From assembly GCA_964624075.1 (NCBI GenBank), contig CAZUWH010000020.1:1-51371 (forward strand): 51,371 nucleotides of DNA, written 5' to 3'. A model generated the notes under the pieces. It did not search any database. It saw only the letters and a program-made list of their open reading frames with translations, and had not been told where the DNA came from. Position numbers and translations under genes: made by a program. The stretch is from CAZUWH01 sp964624075. Lineage in GTDB: Bacteria > Pseudomonadota > Alphaproteobacteria > Rhodospirillales > Rhodospirillaceae. Positions 8,554 through 16,801 of this stretch are shown one piece after another. Position 1 is the stretch's first letter. Each line of letters begins with the position of its first letter.

Positions 8554-9108
8554 CTAACCGATCCGGATAGTAGTGTCACTGGTGAAGGTATAGGGTGGAA
8601 TGGCCAGATTGAAGGGCGCTGGGCCTTTGCGAATGCGTCCGGAGGTATCGTAGTGAGATCCATGGCAGGGACAGAACCAGCCATTGTACTCTCCGCGCGG
8701 ATCGGTTGGTTTCTGGCCAAGCGGAACACATCCCAGATGCGTACAGACCCCGACAAGGATCAGCCAGTCCGGATTCTGGACCCGCTCCTCGTCCTTTTGC
8801 GGATCAGGAAGCGTGCCGACAGTGACGCCGCGGGCCGCCTCGGTTTCCTCGGACGTCCGATGACGGATGAAGACCGGTTTGCCGCGCCAGGTTACGGTGA
8901 TGGCCTGTCCCGGAGCGATCGGTGCCAGATCGACTTCGGAGGAGGACAACGCCAGCACATCGGCGGCCGGATTCATGCTGTGGATAAACGGCCACAGCGC
9001 CAGGGCCGTCCCGATGCCCCCCATTGCCGAAGTCGCATAAAGCAGGAAATCACGACGAGTCTGTGCCTCGCCGGGACCGATTTGTGGAAAAGGTGTCGAG
9101 TAAGCCAT
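8554..9108 (-). CDS. petA: Rieske iron-sulfur subunit of the bc1 complex
   Basis: A 184-residue protein with a Tat-type N-terminus (TRRDFLLYAT) that forms the membrane anchor and a C-terminal Rieske domain. The [2Fe-2S] ligands are C122 and H124 in CTHLGC, and C146 and H149 in CPCHGSH, with C127 and C148 forming the stabilising disulfide. It takes the first electron from quinol and hands it to cytochrome c1. It is the first gene of petABC. The 236 bases upstream separate it from the divergent trmL remnant and should hold the promoter. Confidence 0.95.
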   Translation of the reverse strand: MAYSTPFPQIGPGEAQTRRDFLLYATSAMGGIGTALALWPFIHSMNPAADVLALSSSEVDLAPIAPGQAITVTWRGKPVFIRHRTSEETEAARGVTVGTLPDPQKDEERVQNPDWLILVGVCTHLGCVPLGQKPTDPRGEYNGWFCPCHGSHYDTSGRIRKGPAPFNLAIPPYTFTSDTTIRIG

Positions 9109-9344
9109 CCTCTAACCTCAATGCTTGAGTTCTTCCTGGATTCCTTTCCTTGCCCGGAACACGATATCCCACCTCTGGCAAGCGAACCAGTCAGGAGCAC
9201 ATCCCCCTCTGCACGGACTCCTCACTTCCACCGTGCGCTGGATAGCCGGATATAATCCAATCGCCACGCCTTGAAAAGACGAAAGATTAGAAACATCTAA
9301 ACTGATCTAAGACTAAATTGTTCTGGCGCGTTGTGCGAATACTC
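9109..9344. promoter_or_regulatory. Intergenic region upstream of petABC
   Basis: This non-coding region lies between the divergent petA and trmL remnant. It becomes AT-rich near 9270-9325, where a promoter for one of the two would be expected, but I cannot point to clear -35 and -10 elements. Confidence 0.3.
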
Positions 9345-9837
9345 ATGCGGCTCGCTCTCTACCAACCCGACATTCCGCAGAACATGGGGGGCCTCCTGCG
9401 CTTGGCTGCATGCCTGGGCGTGAGGGTGGATATCATCCGAATCATGTAGCTTCCTGCTGGACGATCGCTGCTTACGGCAGGCCAGCCTGGACTATATCAG
9501 AGCGGTAGAAGTCGTGCGGCATCCGTCCTGGCCGGCGAACCTGGCTATCCGGCATGGTCGCATGGTCCTGCTGATCCGTTATGCCGCGACTCCGTACCTG
9601 GACTTCGCCTTCCGGGGAGACGACGTGCTGCTGCTGAGGCGGGAAAGCCACGGCGTATCGGACGAGGTGCGGACAGTGATCGATTGCGGCATCAGGATTC
9701 CCACCCGGCCCGGTCTCCGCTCGCTCAACGTGGCGACGGCCGCGGCCATTGTTTTAAGCGAGGCCCTGCGCCAACTCGACGCCTTCCCCCGTCCCGATGA
9801 CGGAGAAGATGGCTTCCGGCGGTGCAAAAGCGTATAA
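9345..9837 (+). pseudogene. trmL: tRNA (cytidine34-2'-O)-methyltransferase TrmL, frameshifted
   Basis: TrmL is a SPOUT (knotted) methyltransferase that 2'-O-methylates the wobble base of leucine tRNAs. The start at 9345 reads MRLALYQPDIPQN, then GGLLRLAACLGVRVDII, and meets TAG near 9450. The rest continues in another frame from about 9452 (FLLDDRCLRQASLDYI) through ATPYLDFAFRGDDVLLLRRES and RIPTRPGLRSLNVATAAAIVL, the C-terminal knot motif. The only clear lesion is one frame change near 9437-9450. This is therefore a recent pseudogene or, less likely, a sequencing error. Its position divergent to petABC is common in Rhodospirillales. Confidence 0.8.
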
Positions 9838-10074
9838 AATGCACAGCGCATGAACGATCAGGAAGCAGCGTTTGATACCAAAGTCAGCGTCTTAACGTGT
9901 CGGCTTCAGAGCCCGCGACAGCGGGGTAGCGCTTGGGCACCGAGCGCCAAGCGCGGTGCGCACCCGGCGCCGGAGGACGAGTGGGTCAGGATTGGCTGGT
10001 CTGCATACGAGACATATCATTTGCAACGGGCCCGGCCTGGTGCTTAGTCGTTGGGAAAACAGAAGAGGGTGGTC
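9838..10074. other. Intergenic region before dadA
   Basis: No gene is recognisable. It contains a short CAAGCGC-like phrase (about 9942-9954) similar to the tandem repeat at 258-285, and ends in the AGAAGAGG ribosome site of dadA. Confidence 0.4.
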
Positions 10075-11328
10075 GTGCGCATCATTGTGTTTGGAGCGGG
10101 AGTCGTCGGTGTCGCAACCGCTTATCGTCTGGCCCGGGAAGGACACGAGGTGGTGGTCATCGATCGCAGGCCCGGGGCCGGACTGGAGACGAGCTTTGCC
10201 AACGGCGGACAAATCTCGGCAAGCCATGCCGAACCATGGGCAAGTCCGGCTACCCTTCTCAAGGTGCTCCAATGGCTGGGACGTCCTGATGCGCCGCTGG
10301 TCTTCCGGTGGACGCGCTGGGATCCGTTCCTGTGGGTCTGGCTGGCGCGATTTTTGCGCAACTGCACGCCGGCCCGCACCCACCGCAATATCGAACGCAC
10401 TTTGCGTCTTGCCCTTTACAGCCGGACGATGCTGAAGGCATTGCGAGCCGAAACCGGGATCGCCTACGACCACCGCACCAGTGGCATCCTGCATATCTAC
10501 CGCATGCCACGCGCGTTCGCCCAGGCTTGCGCCGCCGCCGCAACGATGCAGCTTTATGGTCTGGAACGCCGGGTGTGTCCGGTCGCTGCCTGTCTTGCCC
10601 TGGAGCCGGCCCTGGTGAGTGTTGCGCCACAGTTGGCCGGTGGTCTGTACAGTCCTGACGATGAGAGCGGGGACGCCCACCTGTTCACTGTCCGGTTGGC
10701 TGAACTGGCCCGGACCGCAGGCGTTGATTTTCGTTTCGGCGTCACCGTGCGGGGGCTGGAGGCCGAAGGAGGTCATATCGTCCGGGTCGTCACCGATCAT
10801 GGAGCGGTGACCGGAACTGCCTATGTTCTGGCACTCGGCAGCTATAGCGCCTTGGTCGCACGAACGGTCGGCTTGCGCCTGCCCATCTATCCGGCCAAGG
10901 GGTACTCCCTGACCGTAGATGCGACCGGATTCGCCGGGGCCCCCGCGGTCAGCATCACCGATGATGAATACAAGATGGTCTATACGCGGCTGGGGAACCG
11001 TCTGCGCATCGCCGGCACCGCTGAACTGGCGGGATGGGATCCCACGCCGACGCCGATTCGGGCCGAGACCCTTCTGAAACGCGCCCATGCCATGTTTCCT
11101 GAAGGAGGCGACTACGATCACGCCGTACTTTGGGCCGGATTGCGGCCCAAGACTCCCGACAGTGTGCCCATCATCGGCCGCACGCCGTGGCCCGAACTGC
11201 TCCTGAACACCGGTCACGGTACGCTGGGATGGACCATGGCCGCCGGTTCAGCGTGCATCATCGCCGATCTGATAGCGGATCGTCCGCCTGCCATCGCTCT
11301 TGAGGGGCTGGGAGGGGAACGATTCTGA
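10075..11328 (+). CDS. dadA: D-amino-acid dehydrogenase (DadA family)
   Basis: A 417-residue FAD-dependent oxidoreductase. The dinucleotide fold starts at once (VFGAGVVGVATAYRLAREGHE), followed by TSFANGGQISASHAEPW, typical of DadA. The C-terminal flavin motif is WAGLRPKTPDSVPIIG, then NTGHGTLGWTMAAGS. It oxidises D-amino acids such as D-alanine to 2-oxoacids and ammonia, feeding electrons to the respiratory chain at the inner membrane. I chose the GTG at 10075, seven bases after AGAAGAGG, because it places the nucleotide-binding fold at residue 2, as in the family. No alanine racemase neighbour is present. It is intact, unlike the gene before it. Confidence 0.88.
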   Translation: MRIIVFGAGVVGVATAYRLAREGHEVVVIDRRPGAGLETSFANGGQISASHAEPWASPATLLKVLQWLGRPDAPLVFRWTRWDPFLWVWLARFLRNCTPARTHRNIERTLRLALYSRTMLKALRAETGIAYDHRTSGILHIYRMPRAFAQACAAAATMQLYGLERRVCPVAACLALEPALVSVAPQLAGGLYSPDDESGDAHLFTVRLAELARTAGVDFRFGVTVRGLEAEGGHIVRVVTDHGAVTGTAYVLALGSYSALVARTVGLRLPIYPAKGYSLTVDATGFAGAPAVSITDDEYKMVYTRLGNRLRIAGTAELAGWDPTPTPIRAETLLKRAHAMFPEGGDYDHAVLWAGLRPKTPDSVPIIGRTPWPELLLNTGHGTLGWTMAAGSACIIADLIADRPPAIALEGLGGERF

Positions 11329-11436
11329 GTTTAGGAGGATGCGCGGAAGGCATGGCCTCGAAGCCACAGCGACAGCACAAGACCAATACTAGAACGCGAA
11401 CGTGCCCTCTTCTGCGGAGTTGAATCATTTACATTT

Positions 11437-11484
11437 CGTCATTCCCGCGAAAGCTTGCCCTTGCGCAGGCAGGGGCGGGAATCC
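11437..11484. repeat. Dispersed CGTCATTCCCGCG repeat
   Basis: An imperfect palindrome beginning CGTCATTCCCGCGAAAGC and ending GGGGCGGGAATCC, with GCGCAGGC near its middle. Related copies occur near 49845, 49950 (inverted) and 51050. The surrounding gap from 11329 to 11612 shows no gene. Confidence 0.7.
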
Positions 11485-11612
11485 ATGTTCACCAGCATGC
11501 CGTGGATGCCCACTTGCGCGGACATGGCGATTTTTTCGAGGGGTCCGAGGGGTTGGCTCAGGAAACAGAACGGGGAGAGGTTTGAGCCTCCCCCATTCCT
11601 TTCAAGTTTTTC

Positions 11613-12905
11613 CTATTTCCAGCTATCGGCAACGACATTTCTAAACCAGCTATGAGCGTAGGAAACTTCGCGCTTCAGCATTTCCGGCGAGGCATCGGAG
11701 GCTGTTACTTCAGCCTTACCGACGATCTCTTTCTTGGCTTCGTCAAAGGTATAAACAGCCGCTACCGAGAATCCGTAATCATGCCCGGCGATGCTGTAGC
11801 AGGTATTCACATAAGAGGGCGTCCCCGGCTCCCTGCCGGCCAGGGCCGCGACTACGGCAGCCGCAGCGACCTTGGCCTGGGAGTTAGCGGAATAGGCTGA
11901 CTTCGGCATGACACCGGCGAGACAGGCATCACCGATGACATAAATGCCCGGATGTTTGGTGGACTCGAAGGTCTTCTGATTGACTGGACACCACCCCTTT
12001 TCATCGACCAGACCGGCGGCCGTAGCGATGGCCCCCGCCTTCTGGGAAGGAATGACGTTGAGAACGTCAGCCTTAAAGTCTTCCGTCTGGGCCTGGACCG
12101 TCAGGGCCTTGGGATCGATCTTGTCCACCTTGCCGCCTTCGGCGCCGGGAACCCAGCGGATCATGGCCTCTGGTGTACCATAGCCATACATCCGCGTCCA
12201 CGCCTGGGTGAACAATCCCTTTTTGGCGAAGTCATCCTTGGGATCGAGGATGATGACTCTCGACTTGGTTTTGCCATGCTTCTTGAAGTAATGCGCAATC
12301 AGCGAAGCCCGTTCGTAAGGCCCCGGTGGACAGCGGAACGGATTTGGCGGTGCAACGATGATGACCGTTCCCCCGTCTTTCATGCTCTTGATCTGCTTTT
12401 GCAGGAGCAGAGTCTGTGGGCCAGCCTTCCAGGCATGGGGAACGGTCTCACTGGCTGCCTCGTCATAGCCCTCGATGGCATTCCATTTGAAGTCAATGCC
12501 GGGCGACACGATGCAACGATCATAAGCGTAGGGTTTTCCCCCCCTGGTCGTTACCAGCTTGCCAGCCGGATTGATTCCAGTGACGGTATCAATGACGATG
12601 TTGATCCCCCGCTTTTTCAGATCGTTGAAACCGATCGTGAGCGACTCGATCGTGCGTTCCTCGGCAAGAACTTCATTGGAGAGGAAGCAGCTTACATACT
12701 TTTCGCTTGCCTCGATCAAGGTTACATCGAGCTGCGGGTTAGCCATTTTCAGGTATTTGGCGGCCGTGGCGCCACCGGGGCCACCCCCGACGACCACCAC
12801 CTTCTGGCCGGCACTACGGGCGATGAAGGGTATGCCGACGGCGGGTACGGCGGTGGCCGCCACAGCCGTGAACTTCAGAAAATCACGGCGATTAATGTTG
12901 AACAT
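11613..12905 (-). CDS. fccB: Flavocytochrome c sulfide dehydrogenase, flavoprotein subunit
   Basis: FccB oxidises sulfide to sulfur in the periplasm and passes electrons to the heme subunit FccA. The 430-residue protein starts at the ATG at 12905 with a Tat signal (INRRDFLKFTAVAATA). The FAD fold follows (KVVVVGGGPGGATAAKYL). Cys73 in YVSCFLSNEV sits where the family binds FAD covalently. The redox-disulfide candidates are the cysteines in PFRCPPGPYERA and GWCPVNQKTFES. A second FAD motif is GIYVIGDACLAGVMPKSAYSAN. It overlaps fccA by 14 bases, a tight operon. The frame is open upstream into fccA, so the longer start is rejected. Confidence 0.93.
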   Translation of the reverse strand: MFNINRRDFLKFTAVAATAVPAVGIPFIARSAGQKVVVVGGGPGGATAAKYLKMANPQLDVTLIEASEKYVSCFLSNEVLAEERTIESLTIGFNDLKKRGINIVIDTVTGINPAGKLVTTRGGKPYAYDRCIVSPGIDFKWNAIEGYDEAASETVPHAWKAGPQTLLLQKQIKSMKDGGTVIIVAPPNPFRCPPGPYERASLIAHYFKKHGKTKSRVIILDPKDDFAKKGLFTQAWTRMYGYGTPEAMIRWVPGAEGGKVDKIDPKALTVQAQTEDFKADVLNVIPSQKAGAIATAAGLVDEKGWCPVNQKTFESTKHPGIYVIGDACLAGVMPKSAYSANSQAKVAAAAVVAALAGREPGTPSYVNTCYSIAGHDYGFSVAAVYTFDEAKKEIVGKAEVTASDASPEMLKREVSYAHSWFRNVVADSWK

Positions 12906-13512
12906 GGGTACCGCTCCCCTTACTGTCTGTGCTGCCGTAGAAATGCACGAGTGCTTCAATACCGGTTTCCTTGGGGTGCTCGCTCAACACCGCATCGATC
13001 TTGGCCTTCATCTTCTTGTCCATTGGCCTGGTGCCGGCGATATAGTCGTTCATGGTCGCCTGGAGATAGGGCATCCACTGACCTGCCAATATGCCGCTGC
13101 CTTCGCCGCTGGCGCCGTCATTTTCGTGGCATTTTTCGCAATGGTGCTGGTGCAGGGATTTCCCCAGCTTGGCTTTGGTGCCGTTCGCCTTCTGGCTGGC
13201 AGAAACAAACTTCTGACTGGCGAAAAATTCCCCCATGGCGGTGATTTCATCATCACTGTAGGGCTTAGCGAGACGGCCCATCACCGTGGAGGCCCATTCA
13301 CCCTTCTTGTAGCCCTGCATGGCGGCAATGAAATAACCGGCATCCATCCCGGCAATGGTGGGAATCGAAGGACCATCGCTGACGCCGTTGGTTCCATGGC
13401 AACCGGCACAGGCATTCGCCAACATTCCAGGAGCGGCAGGACCAGCAGCGAAACTGTTGCCCGCTATCATGAGCCCCCCCAGCAACATCAAAAAGCTTGC
13501 TTTGTTTCTCAT
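12892..13512 (-). CDS. fccA: Flavocytochrome c sulfide dehydrogenase, diheme cytochrome subunit
   Basis: A 206-residue secreted class I cytochrome c with two domains. The signal peptide is residues 1-22, and the heme sites are CAGCH (35-39) and CEKCH (125-129). The first domain also has the usual TIAGMDAGYFIAAMQGYKKGEW stretch, split here as TIAGMDAGYF and MQGYKKGEW. It accepts electrons from the flavin of FccB and donates them to other periplasmic cytochromes. It is first in the fccAB pair. The 424 bases upstream separate it from the NapC-type gene on the same strand, so it probably has its own promoter. Confidence 0.92.
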   Translation of the reverse strand: MRNKASFLMLLGGLMIAGNSFAAGPAAPGMLANACAGCHGTNGVSDGPSIPTIAGMDAGYFIAAMQGYKKGEWASTVMGRLAKPYSDDEITAMGEFFASQKFVSASQKANGTKAKLGKSLHQHHCEKCHENDGASGEGSGILAGQWMPYLQATMNDYIAGTRPMDKKMKAKIDAVLSEHPKETGIEALVHFYGSTDSKGSGTHVQH

Positions 13513-13936
13513 GGTCTTCCCTCTGCCTTAACTAAATAAAATGCAACCACCCCTGCAGGGTTTTACGCGGGTGGCTTCGACGTCTACATGACGACAAACG
13601 ATAACACCTCCCCGCCTCCTCATGGCGCTGTCGTTTTCCGTTTTACCATCGCTTACAAACCCGACCGTTCGCGGGCAGATCTGAAACCATCCCGCTGCTT
13701 CTGGCCAGCTCAGTGGCAGCTTGACAATCGACACGTTATGCTCCACTGGTCAACCCTGATCTTCAGCGAAAAGAGCTGAACACACCCTTACCTAGTCACC
13801 CCATTCTGACCCGCAGATTGCGGTCACGCCACTTTCTCTAAATACCAACCTCTTAAAGTATCGTGCCCCGGCCACGGTCGGCTGAGATTGTCCTGCTTGC
13901 CATACCGCATGCTTGTCGTACGGATCGATTCCCTTC
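13513..13936. other. Gap between fccA and the tetraheme cytochrome gene
   Basis: No supported gene on either strand. It should contain the fccAB promoter and the end of the upstream transcript, but I see no clear terminator or operator. Near 13546-13570 there is a weak inverted pair (CCACCC and GGGTGG). Confidence 0.4.
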
Positions 13937-14518
13937 TCAATCCTCAATGCCTGGCGGGAGCTTATGCACGACTCCCTTGTGACAGTCGATGCAGGTCTTC
14001 CGTTCGCTGCTGTCATCCTTCATGGCACGCTGATGCTTTCTGGCAGCTGTTTTATCCTGTTCGTCGAATTCCATGGCCTCGAAAGCATGACAGCTAAAGC
14101 ACTCGCGAGAACCAGCCTTTTTCATGTGCGCCCACACTTTCCTCGCCATTTCCGAACGCCGGGCCTCATACTTCTCCGGGGTATCGATGACACCCGTCAG
14201 GCTGCCCCATACATCCTTGACGGCTGCCAGCTTGGCCAGGTATTTCGGCAAACCGGTTGCCGGCACATGGCAATCAGGGCATTCCACCTGAATGCCCACC
14301 CGGTTGGAGTAATGTTTCGTCTGCTGCATCTCGGCCAAAGCGGTTTTCATTTCATGGCAACCGGTGCAGAACTCCAGGGTGTTGGTATAGGCGAGCGTGA
14401 CGTTGAGCGCAATGAAGCCCCCCCCTCCGATCAGGAAACCGATGGTCAGCAGCACACCTCCCACCGTCCACGTACTCGGCCGCCACAACAATCCCCAAAA
14501 TTGCTTTATGACGTTCAA
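13937..14518 (-). CDS. NapC/NirT-type membrane-anchored tetraheme cytochrome c
   Basis: A 193-residue NapC/NirT family protein. One N-terminal membrane helix (about 18-45) is followed by four heme sites: CTGCH (51-55), CPDCH (80-84), CFSCH (140-144) and CIDCH (176-180). Such proteins move electrons between the quinol pool and periplasmic enzymes. I chose a TTG at 14518, preceded by GGGAGAGA, because no ATG lies close before the helix; the upstream frame is open but not family-like. No napA, nirS or nrfA partner is near. Its neighbours are fccAB and dsrE2/tusA, so it may connect sulfide oxidation with quinone, which is inference. An 18-bp palindrome lies 52 bases upstream. Confidence 0.87.
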   Translation of the reverse strand: MNVIKQFWGLLWRPSTWTVGGVLLTIGFLIGGGGFIALNVTLAYTNTLEFCTGCHEMKTALAEMQQTKHYSNRVGIQVECPDCHVPATGLPKYLAKLAAVKDVWGSLTGVIDTPEKYEARRSEMARKVWAHMKKAGSRECFSCHAFEAMEFDEQDKTAARKHQRAMKDDSSERKTCIDCHKGVVHKLPPGIED

Positions 14519-14569
14519 GGTCGTTCTCTCCCTAGATTCATTACATTTTTTGGATATACCATGAGCCAG

Positions 14570-14587
14570 GTTGACACGCGTGTCAAC
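14570..14587. promoter_or_regulatory. Perfect 18-bp palindrome (probable operator)
   Basis: GTTGACACGCGTGTCAAC is a perfect inverted repeat, 52 bases upstream of the tetraheme cytochrome start on the minus strand. A possible -10 element (TATATC, 14558-14553 on the minus strand) puts the palindrome at about -33, over the -35 region, as expected for a repressor or activator site. The binding protein is unknown. I noticed no second copy in this window. Confidence 0.55.
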
Positions 14588-15213
14588 TGCAGATTGGCAC
14601 TTGGACATGAAGTGAGTCGGGTCACGCGAGGTCATAGGGTATTGCGAGAGACAATTCATGCCATCACGTCATGCCATATCCATTCTTAACTCGTAGAAGA
14701 TGTATTAAAGGATTTCGCTTCTCTATTACCGTTTTCTGCAAGAGCAGAAACCTCCCTGTCATCCGCTTCGTAAAAACATCCTGGGGAAGTGAACAAAGAC
14801 AGCCTCCCTGCCGACAGTGCTTCCAGGTGGTCTCGACTCGAATGTTAATCTTCCTCACGCAATTCTCTTGGCGGAAGGCAGATTTCACGCTAGAATGCTG
14901 CGCACGGTTCTCTAGTGTGCCGGTTTGCAGTTGGTTCTTTGCGACTGGGTTCATCGGGTGCGGGGTTGTGGCCGGAGGTGCTGGCTGTCACGGGCGTGGG
15001 AACAAAAGCAGAGATAACGGGACGGTGCAGAACCTGCCCGAAGGCAGGTCGGAAGGGGCGAATCAGAAACACGCAGAACAACGTTTTAAAGACCAGGGGC
15101 ATAGAACCCGTCGAAAGTATAATCCTCTAACGGAGAGAGGGGTTTTTGTCCGTTCCCGTCGCGGCTCAGTAAATACGGTGAAAGTGACGGGGCGCGTGCA
15201 CAGGGAGGGGTGG
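14588..15213. other. Long non-coding gap before dsrE2
   Basis: No gene could be supported in these 626 bases. Open frames exist but resemble no protein. A TATAAT hexamer occurs near 15118-15123, about 95 bases before dsrE2, without a recognisable -35. The stretch could hold the dsrE2-tusA promoter, a leader, or a small RNA. Confidence 0.4.
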
Positions 15214-15711
15214 ATGTCAGAGAACGCCAAGAGCGCCAAGAACATGTCAATCATTGTCACCAAGGGAACGCTGGACTGGGCCTATCCCCCGTTTATCCTG
15301 GCAACCACGGGAGCTAGTATGGGGCTTAATGTCACCTTGTTCTTCACCTTTTACGGGCTGGCTTTGTGCAAGAAAAAGCTCGACCTGAAAATGACCACTC
15401 TTGGGAACGCCGCCATGGAGATGCCAATGATGGGCGTGCACCTTGCCATGCCCAATCTGATTGGCATGCTGCCGGGCGTCGATGGCTTTGCTACGGCAAT
15501 GATGAAGGATCTCATAAAAAAGAAAGGGGTGGCGTCTGTGGAAGAATTGCGCGAGTTGGCAAAGGAAGCCGAGGTGCGCATGATCGCCTGTCAGATGACC
15601 ATGGATCTGTTCGAGTACAAGGCATCAGACATGATGGACGGTCTCGAATACGCCGGGGCAGCTACGTACATTGAAGCTGCTTCCAAGTGCGATATCAATC
15701 TGTTCATTTGA
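15214..15711 (+). CDS. DsrE/DsrF-like sulfur-trafficking protein (DsrE2 type)
   Basis: A 165-residue protein of the DsrE2 branch, which carries protein-bound sulfane sulfur in sulfur-oxidising bacteria and archaea. Hallmarks are SIIVTKGTLDWAYPPFILA, GLNVTLFFTFYGLALCKK with Cys52, and VRMIACQMTMDLF with Cys126, the usual persulfide site. A third cysteine is near the C-terminus (SKCDINLFI). The start at 15214 follows GGGAGGGG. The frame extends far upstream, but that part has no family match. It is followed by tusA, the pair usually found beside rhodanese or heterodisulfide-reductase-like genes, which are not in this window. Confidence 0.88.
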   Translation: MSENAKSAKNMSIIVTKGTLDWAYPPFILATTGASMGLNVTLFFTFYGLALCKKKLDLKMTTLGNAAMEMPMMGVHLAMPNLIGMLPGVDGFATAMMKDLIKKKGVASVEELRELAKEAEVRMIACQMTMDLFEYKASDMMDGLEYAGAATYIEAASKCDINLFI

Positions 15712-15815
15712 TCCGGCCGACGAACGACCGAGGCAATGCTGCGTCACGGCTCTGGACATGGTTCGGTGAGATGTCCGTGTTCTTTACATCTACAATGGAA
15801 CGGGGAGAACCATCA

Positions 15816-16046
15816 ATGAGTACGACCACCCTTCTCGACGTCAAGGGTCTGAACTGTCCCCTGCCAATCCTAAGGGCGAAAAAAGCTCTCAAGGATATCG
15901 CAATTGGAGATATACTTGAGGTTCATGCCACCGATCCAGGTTCAGTCAAGGATTTCGAGGCCTTCTGTCGCCAGACCGGCCATGAACTGGTGCAGGGTGT
16001 TGAGGAAGGCGGTGTTTACAAGTACCAGATCAAACGGACAAGCTGA
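15816..16046 (+). CDS. tusA: TusA sulfur-carrier protein
   Basis: A 76-residue SirA/TusA/YedF-family protein with the active CPxP motif (C14-P15-L16-P17 in LNCPLPILRAKKAL). It takes sulfane sulfur as a persulfide on Cys14 and hands it on. In sulfur oxidisers it works with DsrE-type proteins; in all cells it can serve tRNA thiolation and molybdenum-cofactor assembly. The start at 15816 follows a GGGGAGA site. It lies 104 bases after dsrE2 on the same strand, probably in one transcription unit. Confidence 0.93.
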   Translation: MSTTTLLDVKGLNCPLPILRAKKALKDIAIGDILEVHATDPGSVKDFEAFCRQTGHELVQGVEEGGVYKYQIKRTS

Positions 16047-16116
16047 TTCCTCACTAGGATTGGAAAGGGCAGGGCTGGTGGCTGCTCCGTTTTGGTGTGT
16101 GTCCTGAGCTGTTTAC

Positions 16117-16480
16117 TTGAAACTAATAGTAGTACTTCTGGCTGTCGTTATCGGTATGCATGGCACGCCGATCCAGGCCGTGGAGCTGGTGGTATTCGGA
16201 AATGTGGGCTGCGGTTGGTGTGCCAAGTAGTGGCGCGAAGCGGGTTGCGTCTATTCCCGTATAGCCAAAGGGCAGCGTTTGCCTTTGCGGGTCGTGCAGG
16301 GGATGGAGGTGGGGGAGAGTGATGGAGAGTGGTTTTGTCCTGGTCAAGCCCGTCAGTTTTACCAAAACATTCGTTGTAGTCGAGCATGGCCGGGAAGTTG
16401 CTTGCATTACTGTCTACCATGGGTAAGCCTCCTTCTGGGAGGTGCTTGACGGCATTCTGCGCAGACTGCCGGGGGCCTTC
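16117..16480 (+). pseudogene. SoxS/SoxW-like periplasmic thioredoxin, decayed
   Basis: From a TTG at 16117 the frame reads a signal peptide (LKLIVVLLAVVIGMHG) and then ELVVFGNVGCGWCAK, a thioredoxin-like CxxC active site, before TAG at 16228-16230. Translation past the stop continues as WREAGCVYSRIAKGQRLPL, like the region after the CxxC in SoxS-type proteins. After another frame change it resumes as LVKPVSFTKTFVVVEHGREV, the thioredoxin beta-sheet with its cis-proline region. A TAA follows near 16424, and traces run on to about 16480. SoxS keeps the thiosulfate-oxidising SoxYZ carrier reduced. The position just after dsrE2-tusA fits a sulfur role. The end is approximate. Confidence 0.65.
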
Positions 16481-16801
16481 CGCCCACTCTCCCCCTCTCC
16501 CCCTCTCCCTTCTCTCTGAAGGGGGAGGGTCGGGGAGGGCATGGAGTTCTCCGCCTGGAGCTACACCAGCCCTCCCCCTTCCGCCTGGATCTTGTCAGCC
16601 CGCGCGCCCGATGGCGTGACTGCCACGAGCCTTCTCGTCGCCTGACCAGACGTCCTCTTCACCCCGACTCTCCCCCGAGCTCTAAGGGAGAGGGGGGATG
16701 CCTGGAAAGCAACGATCCCACATCGTGCCGGGGCAGATTTGCGTGCATACGGCAGCCTGCCCCCACACCCCCTTAAGTATGATTTCCATCCGAGATCCAT
16801 A
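16481..16801. repeat. C-rich repeat block, no gene
   Basis: The stretch contains stacked CTCTCCCCCT phrases followed by AAGGGGGAGGG, a degraded form of the hairpins at 6469 and 34327. It also has a second pyrimidine/purine pair (CTCTCCCCC-like and GGGAGAGGGGGG near 16668-16697) and the CCCCCACACCCC segment near 16760 shared with about 3010. I see no protein-coding signal. Confidence 0.55.

Noticed and set aside
9892..11217. Long open frame (441 codons) on the minus strand opposite dadA
   Set aside because: It is the antisense shadow of an intact DadA gene with clear motifs; its translation has no hydrophobic core, motif or family likeness.
11952..13244. Plus-strand frame of 430 codons opposite fccAB
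   Set aside because: Antisense to fccA and fccB, which have all heme and flavin motifs; no ribosome site or family signal in this frame.
14671..15213. Upstream extension of the dsrE2 frame (adding about 180 residues)
   Set aside because: The extension has no resemblance to DsrE2 proteins, and a strong GGGAGGGG site precedes the ATG at 15214.
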